From the NCBI RefSeq assembly GCF_001748245.1, contig NZ_BDFO01000001.1, forward strand, positions 5,247,768-5,311,767: 64,000 nt of DNA. Direction: 5' to 3'. Under the pieces are notes generated by a model. The model was not told where the DNA came from. It saw only the letters and a program-made list of their open reading frames with translations, and did not search any database. Position 1 is the stretch's first letter; the number at the start of each line of letters is the position of its first letter. Shown here in pieces: positions 52,205 to 61,119 of this stretch. Made by a program: the position numbers and the translations under genes. The stretch comes from Oligoflexus tunisiensis. Lineage in GTDB: Bacteria; Bdellovibrionota_B; Oligoflexia; Oligoflexales; Oligoflexaceae.

Positions 52205-54856
52205 CTAGAGCTGTCCGCTGAAATCAAACAGAAAGCCTGGTCGGGTATCGACCTCGTTATCAATCTTGCGATACAGCACGCCGAGCAGGGAGAATTCCAA
52301 AAACGTGATGGGCTGCTTGCCCACCACGTCCCCGCCAATCGGGAGAACGAGGCCGGCTCCTGAAGCCAGCACGCGATGATCCGGCTCCATGAGACGGCCT
52401 CCATCCGCGAAGACCTTGAACAGGGAACGGCGTGGCAGAACCAGGAAATTCGCCGGCAGCGGCAGACGCAAGGGGGTGGACACATCCGTCGACCAGGTCT
52501 GCAGACGACCGGCCAGCGGCAGACGCGGATGATCCAGACGCAGCCGTGCCTCCTCAACATCCTGGGACTGGAACAGGCCCCCGCGTGGCACGAGGCCTTC
52601 CCGCTTGGACACACCGGTAAAGACCTGCCCCTGCCAGCGCAGGCTTGGGATTTCACAGTGGGCCGCCAGCAGACCGACACTCCGCTCATAACTGAAGTCC
52701 CCGCTCGGGACCCAGCTGCTGATCGCATGGTCCGCGAGCAGACGCCAGCCGCAGGTTCGCCTTTTTTCCCCGTGCAAGACCACACCCAGACTCGAAGCCA
52801 GATGGCTTTCATCGCGATTCCCCAGCGTTTGCTTCAAACGCTGGCGGGTATAAATATCAAGCCAGGGCAGACCCTTGATCAAAGGGCGGCGGGAAACGGT
52901 TAAACTCGTCTCGCGTTCACCCGGCAGCGTGCGATCATCATCCTGTGAAATGCGCAGATGCAGTTTCAAGGAATGCTCCGGCTTGTACGAATCCCACTGC
53001 AAACGAAACCCGGTTTTTCCGGTCCCCGGCTGATAGACCAGCAGACCAGCGATGCCTGTGCCGACATAGCGAAAGAGCTGCCAGCCGAGCTGCAGGGACA
53101 GCTCATTGCCGGGCAGCTTTTGCAGAAAAGGAGCCCATACTATGGTATAGGCATCATCCGCCAGCGTGCGCGCGGTGCCTGGGAAAAAATTCAGATCGGT
53201 CCACTGGCTGCTGTTGTTGTAGCGATCGCTATCAAAGATGCTGCGATCAGGATCGATGTTCACCCAATCCACCTGACGATAGGGAACAGGAAAGACGATG
53301 GGACGCTCCACATCCTTCGGTTGAATATGTCGGACGACACGCTTCCCATCCTTGGTTTGCAGAACCACATCGACCGGAATCGCCAGCTCATTGGAAAAAT
53401 CCACGCGGACGGCGGTGGCGGCTCCATCCTCCGCGGCATCGACGCTGGCAAGACGCGCGTCAGGCCAGACATCACTTTGCCAGTAACGCAGCAGGAGGGG
53501 GGCCAGGGTTTCCGGAAATCGTGACCGCAGAAGATTGAGCACATTCTCCGGCGTCAAGGGACGCTCGGTCGCCTGTCCGACGATTTCCCGCAGGAGGCGT
53601 GAGAATTCCTTGCGGCCCATTTCCTTGAGCAGAACCCGCAGCGCCTGGCTGCCCCGGACAAAGGCATAGGGCGGACGCTGCAGCATATCGTCCATCGATT
53701 TTTGATTTTCATCGACGAGTGCATTGTGCGATTGCAGAAGACTCAGCGTGGCCGCGAGTAGGTCCTGTGTCTGGGTGAAGTTCAAAAGAAACCAGGCTTC
53801 CGTCTCGTCATCGGAGGCAAAGAGATTGCCATACTGTTCGGAGTCCTTGAGATAGAGGAGCCCCAGACTTTCCGAAAGACTTTGCGTCAGCCATATATCC
53901 TGCAGGCGTCCGACCCGCACGAGATAACCAAACCATTGTTCGGCCAGCACCTTGTTCAACTGCCAGATCTTCCAATTGAGCACATCCTCCTGCAGCGTGC
54001 GCATGATCGCCTGCTGCGGGCGATTGATCAGAATCAGACCGGCCACGCTAATCGGTTCGTATTCCTCGCTTTCAATGAGGAGCAGATCCTCCGTGGGCCA
54101 GCGGCCGATGACCGCATAATGTTCCCGCAGAATGGTTTTGACTGGTCTTTGCAGGCGCAGAAAGGGTTCCGATTGGGCCAGAAAACGAAGGCGCAGGCCA
54201 TCGATTTCCGTTTCATGCACCTTGCCGCCGTGATGGAGCACCACATAAAAATCGCGGCCCTGATAGTGGATCGCGGCATCTGTTCCATGTCCAGGATTCA
54301 GCTGGGACCAGCCATCCGGAAGCTGCATGGTCACTTCAAAGCGGGACGCGCTCGGCAGATCCGGGAACTCCTCAGGACCAAGTTCGGGACATTCAGGCAG
54401 AACACGCGGATAAAAATCGCTCAGGATGCGGGGACGATCGGGGCGATCCTTCCAGCCCGGTATGCGCAGAGTATAACCGAGTTTCAAGAGACCCCTCTGT
54501 TCCAGCTTCGGCACGCGCCAGTAGCCCGACCGCACCTCCTCCAGAAGCTCAGGCTTTTCCCATTGCAGGGCCGCATCCACCCGCGAGGCCTGATCACGAA
54601 GAGAATGACCGGTGAGCGATTGCAACTCCGCGGAGCGCCGGAAGGCAGGATCTTCCAGAGGAATATAGAGACAGGCGCCTGGTTTGAGTTCGGGGTCCGC
54701 GATCAGCATGCGGACGCGCGCATCCGACTCATAACGCAGATCCGATTCCTGAACCGTGATGTGAATGCGATAGGAAACCACAGAGCTTTCCAAGGCCAGA
54801 ACCGGATCGGCATGGGAATGCAGGCAAAGGAGGAGGAAAAGGCGAATCCATTTCAT
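52205..54856 (-). CDS. Catalytically dead M1-like metallopeptidase with probable C-terminal barrel
   Basis: 883 aa, signal peptide (IRLFLLLCLHSHADPVLA). An M1 gluzincin-like region (about 30-500) includes KVLAEQWFGYLV and QDIWLTQSLSESLG, aligning with HELAHQWFG and DLWLNEGFA. The metal ligands are gone: the HExxH positions are Lys302, Val303 and Glu306, the third ligand 19 residues on is Gln325, and the GAMEN-type site reads SVAGLILIN. From about 560 to the end, repeated amphipathic strands with GLLVYQ- and SLTVSR-type turns and a final FSGQL suggest a membrane barrel. Likely an outer-membrane scaffold or receptor. Start ATG 54856 has only a weak site. Confidence 0.72.
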   Translation of the reverse strand: MKWIRLFLLLCLHSHADPVLALESSVVSYRIHITVQESDLRYESDARVRMLIADPELKPGACLYIPLEDPAFRRSAELQSLTGHSLRDQASRVDAALQWEKPELLEEVRSGYWRVPKLEQRGLLKLGYTLRIPGWKDRPDRPRILSDFYPRVLPECPELGPEEFPDLPSASRFEVTMQLPDGWSQLNPGHGTDAAIHYQGRDFYVVLHHGGKVHETEIDGLRLRFLAQSEPFLRLQRPVKTILREHYAVIGRWPTEDLLLIESEEYEPISVAGLILINRPQQAIMRTLQEDVLNWKIWQLNKVLAEQWFGYLVRVGRLQDIWLTQSLSESLGLLYLKDSEQYGNLFASDDETEAWFLLNFTQTQDLLAATLSLLQSHNALVDENQKSMDDMLQRPPYAFVRGSQALRVLLKEMGRKEFSRLLREIVGQATERPLTPENVLNLLRSRFPETLAPLLLRYWQSDVWPDARLASVDAAEDGAATAVRVDFSNELAIPVDVVLQTKDGKRVVRHIQPKDVERPIVFPVPYRQVDWVNIDPDRSIFDSDRYNNSSQWTDLNFFPGTARTLADDAYTIVWAPFLQKLPGNELSLQLGWQLFRYVGTGIAGLLVYQPGTGKTGFRLQWDSYKPEHSLKLHLRISQDDDRTLPGERETSLTVSRRPLIKGLPWLDIYTRQRLKQTLGNRDESHLASSLGVVLHGEKRRTCGWRLLADHAISSWVPSGDFSYERSVGLLAAHCEIPSLRWQGQVFTGVSKREGLVPRGGLFQSQDVEEARLRLDHPRLPLAGRLQTWSTDVSTPLRLPLPANFLVLPRRSLFKVFADGGRLMEPDHRVLASGAGLVLPIGGDVVGKQPITFLEFSLLGVLYRKIDNEVDTRPGFLFDFSGQL

Positions 54857-54949
54857 CACGTTGGGATGTCTCTCTGGAGGCTTAAAGTTGAGCTTCCATT
54901 GTACCCGTTTCCTCGCTAGGATGGGAGCCATAAACCACAGGAGATCTGC

Positions 54950-56548
54950 ATGCAGAGCCGTCCCAGCGAGACGCGGGCGCACGACGTTCTCAATACTTTC
55001 TTGATGATTCAATGTCTTCTTTTTTTATTGCCTTTGTTCAGCGCCTGGCTGCACCCGGTTTTGCTCGGCAACGTGCGTAATTCGCAGATCCTGGCGGTCC
55101 TCGTTTTGCTGGGGATCGTGATCCAGAGGCGTCTGCGGCTCAGCGAACTGCTCGCCTGGCGTTGCAGTCCCAAGTTATGGAATGCACTGGCTCTGGCCAG
55201 CCTTCTGTCGTTTTTAGCAACTGGTGTGACGCACTATCTTGGGCTGCGCTTGAATGGCGAGGATTTTAGCATTTTTGATTGGATGCTCTTCAATACCAAC
55301 CATCGCGAATTCATGACCAGCCCGATCTGCAATATGGCCAAACCCTTGGATGTGTGTCATCACTTCGCGATTCATCCCACTTATATCATGATTCCTCTGG
55401 CGCTTCTGCATCGAATCTTTGAACAGCCGCTGTTTCTGATCGTCCTGCACAGCCTCGCGCTTTGGTCCGCGATCATCCCCCTGCGGGCTCTTGCCCGGCG
55501 TTTTCTGCAGCACGATGTCCTGGTGGTGGCGGTGCTGCTGGCTTATCTTGGCAACTGCTATGTGGGTTCCATTCTGAATCACGGCTTTCATGTCGAGGTC
55601 TTTTTCGTGCCCTTCGGTTTGGCTCTGCTGCAGGCCTGGGTGGAGCAGCGTCGCAGCTGGTGGATCTGGTTCCTGCTCTTTCTGTCGGTGAAAGAGGACG
55701 GAGCTCTTTATATGATGGCGCTGGGGCTCGGGCAGTTTATTCTGCGTCAGCACGATAGGCGTTCCTATACGCTGATGGCTGTGAGTGCCCTGGTCCTTTA
55801 TCTGAATCTGGCCTGGGTGCAGCCTTATTTTTTGCGCGTGACGGGCGCTGAGGTTCCCTCCTATTTGCGCTTTTGGGGACACCTCGGCAGCAGCAAACAG
55901 GAGATCATTCAGCACATCATCACGCAGCCTCTGGACACGATCACAATGGTTTTGAAGTCGCACTGGTATATCCTCTTCGGCAGTCTCCTCTTCATTCCGC
56001 TTTTGAGTCCGCTGGCTCTGGCCGCCATGGCTCCGGCTCTTTTAATCTATGGGCTTTCCAATATTTCGCATATGCGTGAATACGCGACCTACTATTCCGC
56101 GCCGCTGATTCCCTTTCTGTTTTATGGCCTCGTCCGCGGCGGTCAGTGGCTCCTGGAAAGAAATGTTCGCATGGCTCCGGGACTGATGCTGGTGGCCTGT
56201 CTCCTCTTTGCCTTGACCGGCGGGGGTTATCAGAAGTTTCCGCTCATCGCCTTTCAAGCCCTGCGCGATCTGCAGGAGGCACGCAATTTTCTCTGGAATC
56301 ATTCCCGTCCCTTGATCTGTGCCCAAACACTGCTTTATCCGCATCTGCCTTATGAGTGGCGCATTCAGCCGCTGTCACCGGAATGCATGCGGCAGCCGCG
56401 GGCCCTGACCATCTTTTTGAGCAATCGACGTTTTGATTCGTACCCGCTCGGCGCCCGTGAATTTTTCGCGTTGCGGCAGCATATTCCCGGCCTGCGACGC
56501 GTCAAGTCCTGGTCATCCGGCCTGGAAATTTATCAGCGGGAGCCTTGA
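54950..56548 (+). CDS. DUF2079 family membrane protein
   Basis: 532 aa, about 9-11 transmembrane segments in a GT-C-like arrangement. The DUF2079 signature appears around GEDFSIFDWMLFNT and CHHFAIHPTYIMIPLALLHRIF, plus HGFHVEVFFVPFGLAL. These proteins are thought to be glycosyltransferase-like or polymer-handling membrane enzymes; the reaction is unknown. AGGAG lies six bases before ATG 54950. It is divergent from the M1-like gene. Its end converges on the che operon, with the terminator in the gap. Confidence 0.84.
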   Translation: MQSRPSETRAHDVLNTFLMIQCLLFLLPLFSAWLHPVLLGNVRNSQILAVLVLLGIVIQRRLRLSELLAWRCSPKLWNALALASLLSFLATGVTHYLGLRLNGEDFSIFDWMLFNTNHREFMTSPICNMAKPLDVCHHFAIHPTYIMIPLALLHRIFEQPLFLIVLHSLALWSAIIPLRALARRFLQHDVLVVAVLLAYLGNCYVGSILNHGFHVEVFFVPFGLALLQAWVEQRRSWWIWFLLFLSVKEDGALYMMALGLGQFILRQHDRRSYTLMAVSALVLYLNLAWVQPYFLRVTGAEVPSYLRFWGHLGSSKQEIIQHIITQPLDTITMVLKSHWYILFGSLLFIPLLSPLALAAMAPALLIYGLSNISHMREYATYYSAPLIPFLFYGLVRGGQWLLERNVRMAPGLMLVACLLFALTGGGYQKFPLIAFQALRDLQEARNFLWNHSRPLICAQTLLYPHLPYEWRIQPLSPECMRQPRALTIFLSNRRFDSYPLGAREFFALRQHIPGLRRVKSWSSGLEIYQREP

Positions 56549-56550
56549 GT

Positions 56551-56576
56551 GAAAAGAGTCCGTCTTATCGGACTCT
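56551..56576 (-). terminator. Terminator at the end of the che operon
   Basis: AGAGTCCG (56555-56562) pairs with CGGACTCT (56569-56576) around TCTTAT; on the minus strand it is followed by TTTTC, so it fits an intrinsic terminator for the che operon. The loop contains the stop codon of the CheR-REC-CheB gene. It could also slow the convergent DUF2079 transcript. Confidence 0.75.
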
Positions 56577-58472
56577 CTGTTTGGGTTGCGATGCCAGAGC
56601 CAAAGCCTGGTTGATCTGAATCCGTAGCTGTTCCGGCGTTCCGGAGAATGAGGAAGCCCCAAGAGCCATCGCTTCGCCCGGCATGCCGTAGACCACCGAA
56701 CTCGCCTCATCCTGGGTCATCGTCATGGCGCCAGCTTTTTTCAGCTGCAAAAGCCCACGCGCTCCATCCTTTCCCATGCCGGTCAGGATAATCGCCATGA
56801 CATGTTCCGGATCCTTCAAATGCAAAGCGGATTGAAAAAGAAAATCAACGGCCGGGCGCACACTATGCTGCGGTGGTGCCGTGCTGGTATCCAGCTGAAG
56901 GGAGCCGCCACGCATTTTCAGCCCAATATGATAGTCATCCCAGGCCATATAAAGATGTCCTGGCAAAACCTCATGCCCGGACACAGGCTGCCCCAGCTGA
57001 AGGCCGGAGACCTGAGCCAGACGTTCGGCAAAGGATTTGGCAAAGGTGTTGGCGATATGCTGAACGACCAGCACCGGGGGACAGGGTCGCGGCATATCTT
57101 TCAAGAGACGCAGCAAGGCTTCGGTGCCGCCCGTGCTGGCGCCGATTAAAATCAATTTGGGAAGGCGGAGCACAGGACGTCCGGAAATTTCCCGCGCCGG
57201 GCTGTTGCGTGTCGGTTGGCTCTGGGCTTTGTTCAGGAGAGCGATGAGCTGGTCAACCACTGCATCCGGTGTACTGATAATGCGACGCTTGTCGACAAAA
57301 TCCTGCGCACCATGTTCCAGGGCGCCGAGGGCCAGCAGGGCTTCCGAACCTGAGTTGCTGCCGATCACCACGACCGAAGCCAGCGCTCCCTTCCGTCTTT
57401 GGTCCTCGACCCAATGATTGTGATCCCGCGCGGTCAGCGTGAGATCAATGACCGCCTGATCAAATTTGCTTTTGCGCAGAAGACTGGACGCTTCGATCAG
57501 GCTCGTGACCCCTGCGACCTCACAGTCCTTGCTTTCAAAGGCTCGACGCAAAGCCATCTTGGCAATCGGGGAATCATCGATGATGAGAATTCTGGGTCGC
57601 GGCCGGGATGCCGACCCCTGCGCCGGATTTCGGGGCTCAATGGTTCGATCGAGCTGATAGGTGGCATTGCCGAAACTTTTGAGCCCAAAAATCTTGGCAT
57701 CGATGCCTTCACTGTGTCCCAGAAAGAGCGTGCCCTGGGGCAGCAGGAGACGCAGGAGTTGATGAACGATTTTTTCCACCTGATCCCTTGTAAAATAGAT
57801 CAAAACATTCCGGCAGAAAACCACATGAAAGCGCCGATCCTGTTGGGTCGGAACCGCTTCCAGGGATACCTTCTGAAACTGACAGCGTTGCCGAATGTTT
57901 TTGTTGAGAGTAAAAAGGTGTTCCGTGTGACCGCGACCAGGGCGCAGGTGGCGCTGATATTCGGCCGGAATCTGTTGCATGGCCGTTCGATCATAAACGG
58001 CGCGAACGGCCTTATCAAGGCTCACCGGATCGATGTCCCAGCCCTCAATCATGTATTCGAAATGCGGATGGAGTTCACGCAAGGGCTCCAGGACCATGCC
58101 CACAGTATAAGCTTCCTCACCGCTGGAGCAGGCCGCGGAAAGAACCCGGAAGACGGTCCTGCTGGGTTGATCACGCATCAGCTCGGCATGCTTCCGGGCG
58201 ATCTCCCGCAGGCGTTCAAAATGCGGAGCCTCGCGGAACCAGCTGGTGGTATGAATGGTGAGCGCGGAGACGAGTTCGGCAAATTCCGGTTCGGAATCAC
58301 GGGCCAGAGCGAGGTATTCTCGCAGATCGTCGACACCATGGAGGCGCATGCGGCGCAAAAGGTTGACAAAGCAGGTTTCCAGTCGGGCCATCGAATCCGG
58401 ACGGGATCCTGTCAGTCGAAAGCAAAGCTCCTCGAGCAGCGCACGATCCTTGGGTCCGAGGCTTTTGATCAT
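56565..58472 (-). CDS. CheR methyltransferase - receiver - CheB methylesterase fusion
   Basis: 635 aa. Residues 1-275 are CheR: N-terminal helices, SAM site SAACSSGEEAYTVGMVL and VFCRNVLIYF. Residues 293-412 are a receiver with Asp299/Asp300, phosphoacceptor Asp343 (VIDLTL) and Lys395 (DFVDKRR). Residues 437-625 are CheB methylesterase with the triad Ser446 (GASTGGTEAL), His472 (VVQHIANT) and Asp569 (GMGKDGARGL). All three parts keep key residues. Fused CheB-CheR proteins are known, but usually with CheB first and PAS domains; this order places CheR before the receiver and CheB. It would set receptor methylation both ways. Overlaps cheW by ATGA. Confidence 0.92.
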   Translation of the reverse strand: MIKSLGPKDRALLEELCFRLTGSRPDSMARLETCFVNLLRRMRLHGVDDLREYLALARDSEPEFAELVSALTIHTTSWFREAPHFERLREIARKHAELMRDQPSRTVFRVLSAACSSGEEAYTVGMVLEPLRELHPHFEYMIEGWDIDPVSLDKAVRAVYDRTAMQQIPAEYQRHLRPGRGHTEHLFTLNKNIRQRCQFQKVSLEAVPTQQDRRFHVVFCRNVLIYFTRDQVEKIVHQLLRLLLPQGTLFLGHSEGIDAKIFGLKSFGNATYQLDRTIEPRNPAQGSASRPRPRILIIDDSPIAKMALRRAFESKDCEVAGVTSLIEASSLLRKSKFDQAVIDLTLTARDHNHWVEDQRRKGALASVVVIGSNSGSEALLALGALEHGAQDFVDKRRIISTPDAVVDQLIALLNKAQSQPTRNSPAREISGRPVLRLPKLILIGASTGGTEALLRLLKDMPRPCPPVLVVQHIANTFAKSFAERLAQVSGLQLGQPVSGHEVLPGHLYMAWDDYHIGLKMRGGSLQLDTSTAPPQHSVRPAVDFLFQSALHLKDPEHVMAIILTGMGKDGARGLLQLKKAGAMTMTQDEASSVVYGMPGEAMALGASSFSGTPEQLRIQINQALALASQPKQRVR

Positions 58473-58945
58473 GTCACGCCTGGCTCCTTGAAAGGTTCAT
58501 GCAGAAGGTCGATCAGCGAAACGATGGGCAGGATTCGATCCTCATGCCAGATCACACCCAAATAGCCTTCCTCCGGAACGGAGCCGGCCACCGGCTGATC
58601 CTCGCGAATTTCGCCAGGATCCACGGTGATGGCGGATTCCACAGCGCTGACCAGGGCGCCGAGTGAGGTGCCCTCCTCTTCAAAAATCAGGAGCACACCC
58701 GGATCGGCGACCACACTGGACGGCATTCCAAAGCGCAGACCCAGGTCAATCACCCCGATGATCTGTCCCCGCAGATTAGCCAGACCTAAAAAATAGGCGT
58801 GATCATTGGGAACAAAACAATAGGGCAAGGGATCCACAATTTCCTTGATGGACAAGAGCGGTGAAGCAAACGATTCGGAGCCCACCCGATAGACGATAAA
58901 ACGAGCCTGCTCCAGATCCGCGGCGGCGGCCTGCTCGCCCCTCAT
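58469..58945 (-). CDS. cheW: Chemotaxis coupling protein CheW
   Basis: 158 aa, one CheW SH3-like domain: RFIVYRVGSESFASPLLSIKEIV, ANLRGQIIGVIDLGLRFG and EDRILPIVSLIDLL. It couples the receptor to CheA. It starts on the last base-pairs of mcp (ATGA overlap) and its stop overlaps the start of the CheR-REC-CheB gene in the same way. Its CheW domain is similar in style to the C-terminal CheW of CheA. Slightly acidic. Confident. Confidence 0.95.
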   Translation of the reverse strand: MRGEQAAAADLEQARFIVYRVGSESFASPLLSIKEIVDPLPYCFVPNDHAYFLGLANLRGQIIGVIDLGLRFGMPSSVVADPGVLLIFEEEGTSLGALVSAVESAITVDPGEIREDQPVAGSVPEEGYLGVIWHEDRILPIVSLIDLLHEPFKEPGVT

Positions 58946-61119
58946 ACCGCCTCCTTGAAGGACTCATCATCACCGGATACGGAAGGGTTGTTGGCCGCGC
59001 CTGATGGGGCATCATGGCTCTGCCCCTTACGCGAGAGCGTGTCGAGCAGGCTCGCATCATCCACATTGTCCGTTTTTTTCCGCAGGGTCTTCACCGGCTC
59101 GGGGCGCCCCGGGAGGCCATCCAATCCCGTTGGCATCGTATTATGCATAAGATCATCCGTGCGCTTTTGCAGACTGGCCTCCATGGCTTTGACACCGAAC
59201 ACCAGTTGAGCGACGGAGCGCGCAATCACGGTCAGTTTATGGCTTTGACCCGCCAGCTGATCGGAAAGCTGCGCCGCGAGATGGGCGGCCTTGTTATTCG
59301 ATTGCGTGGTCTGATCCATCTGCACCATCGCCTTGGAAATCTGTTCGATGCCGAGCTGCTGTTCCCGAGCGGCCTCGGTGACACTTTCCACCTGGGTGGA
59401 AATCATGGAAATATCCTTGGCGATTTCGCTGAAGATCTGCTGCGCCTGCTCGGTGACGGACTTGCCTTCAGTCACACGCTCCAGTGTGGTTTTCAGAATA
59501 TGCGCGACCTGCTTCTGGCTGTCCTCGATCAACTCCCGGATACTCTTGGCTGCGTTCCCGCTGGTCTGGGCCAAGTTGCCAACCTCTTCCGCCACAACCG
59601 CAAAACCGCGACCATGCTGACCGGCGCGGGCCGCTTCGATGGAGGCGTTGAACGACAGCAGCTGGGTTTTTCCAACGATTTCATTGATGACATTGGTCTT
59701 GGTGGAAATCTCGCTGATGATATTGGAGATATTCTGCAACTGCGAATTGGCCTCATGAATCGATTCCATCGACATCACCAGTCGTTCCATGACCGAACAG
59801 CCATCGTCCGCACGTACCGTCACCTTATGAGCGAGTTCCTGGGACATCAGCGCTTGGCTCGAACTGCGGGCGATCATGCTGGCAATTTCTGACATCGAGG
59901 CGCCCGTTTCCTGAATGGCTGCAGCCTGCTCCGTTGAACCGGAGGAGACCATCGAGGAGGCGGATGCGAGCTGAGCGCTCGAGGCATTGGCGCCTTCCGC
60001 TTCAGTTTCCAGTTTATCGACCGCCTGCGTGAACGAGCGGCTGAGTTTGTGCACGGTGAAGAGGGCCAGAAGCGCCGGTGGCATCCAGGCCAGCACCGCC
60101 AGAACCAGAGCCCAGAACCTTTCCCATTTAAAATGGTTCATGCGGGCCTCAACCAGCTTTTCCAGATCTTCCGCCGCCTTGCTCCAGAAGATATAGGACT
60201 GATCCAGCGCTTCATTGGCACTGGCCAGCAGCACAGGCTCCACATTCAGCGGAAACTCGCCCGGTCTTTGTGCGAGCAGGCGATTCAGCTGATGAATCAT
60301 CTTGTCCATGGAATTTGTGAATTCCTTGAGTTTGATGGGCAGTTCCCTTTGCAAGGACGGCAGGTTTCCATAGAATTTTTTATCCTCGTTCACCGAGGTC
60401 TGAACATCCACCCCGATACGGGCGACTGTATCACGGAGCTGAAAGATATAATTGGCCAGTTGCAGTTGAACATCGCGATGGATGTCCTGATCCCAGCGAT
60501 GTGACTGAATGAAGTTGACCGTTTGCTGCATGAGATCGATCAGCTTGGGCAGGGCCAGAAGTGTGATGTCCATCATGTAATAGCTATCAAGGTCCGGGTC
60601 AAGGATCAGATTGGAGCTGTCGCCCACATGCGTGATGGCATTCAGGACATCGGTCACCAGACGATCATGGCGATTCAGAACCTCTTCAAGGTTGGCCTGA
60701 TCGTAAGTATCGAGCAGCCCCTGCCAGTTCGTTTTCATAATCTGGGGACTGGAGTTGATGCGCTTGCGCGCTCCCAGCTCCTGGTCACTCATGGCCAGGT
60801 CGCTGCCGAAAAGGGCATCGACTTCCTCAAGGTTGCCAAAGTCGCTTTCGATTTGATTGCGTACCGCCGCCAGCCGTTCCTGGCTGCCAGGCTCGCTTTT
60901 CAGAACGGAACGGCTCAGGGATTTATGCTGCCCGAGGTGCAGGAGCAGGTTCATGAGGGGGCGTTGAAATTCCAGACCCATGTTTTCCTTGCCGCTGAAA
61001 ACGAGCTGGGCATTTTTTTCCTTCACGAGAAAAAAGACCAGCACGGCACAGGGCAATAGATAGGCAAGGTTCGCCAGCATGAGTTTTTGCGAGAAGGACC
61101 ATCTCGATGCGAAAGTCAT
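58942..61119 (-). CDS. Methyl-accepting chemotaxis protein
   Basis: 725 aa. TM1 about 12-30, a helical periplasmic sensing domain to about 340 (with the common HVGDSSNLILDPDLDSYYMM segment), TM2 about 352-372, then the cytoplasmic signalling helices. The hairpin tip reads IVGKTQLLSFNASIEAARAGQHG and GFAVVAEEVGNLAQTSG, as in MCPs. No HAMP is clear. A C-terminal tail of about 80 residues follows the last helix. GGAGG sits four to five bases before ATG 61119; the frame opens 22 codons earlier. ATGA overlaps with cheA upstream and cheW downstream. Ligand unknown. Confidence 0.93.
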   Translation of the reverse strand: MTFASRWSFSQKLMLANLAYLLPCAVLVFFLVKEKNAQLVFSGKENMGLEFQRPLMNLLLHLGQHKSLSRSVLKSEPGSQERLAAVRNQIESDFGNLEEVDALFGSDLAMSDQELGARKRINSSPQIMKTNWQGLLDTYDQANLEEVLNRHDRLVTDVLNAITHVGDSSNLILDPDLDSYYMMDITLLALPKLIDLMQQTVNFIQSHRWDQDIHRDVQLQLANYIFQLRDTVARIGVDVQTSVNEDKKFYGNLPSLQRELPIKLKEFTNSMDKMIHQLNRLLAQRPGEFPLNVEPVLLASANEALDQSYIFWSKAAEDLEKLVEARMNHFKWERFWALVLAVLAWMPPALLALFTVHKLSRSFTQAVDKLETEAEGANASSAQLASASSMVSSGSTEQAAAIQETGASMSEIASMIARSSSQALMSQELAHKVTVRADDGCSVMERLVMSMESIHEANSQLQNISNIISEISTKTNVINEIVGKTQLLSFNASIEAARAGQHGRGFAVVAEEVGNLAQTSGNAAKSIRELIEDSQKQVAHILKTTLERVTEGKSVTEQAQQIFSEIAKDISMISTQVESVTEAAREQQLGIEQISKAMVQMDQTTQSNNKAAHLAAQLSDQLAGQSHKLTVIARSVAQLVFGVKAMEASLQKRTDDLMHNTMPTGLDGLPGRPEPVKTLRKKTDNVDDASLLDTLSRKGQSHDAPSGAANNPSVSGDDESFKEAV

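Noticed and set aside
53882..54919. 345-codon frame antisense to the M1-like gene
   Set aside because: Shadow of a long coding frame; no family motif.
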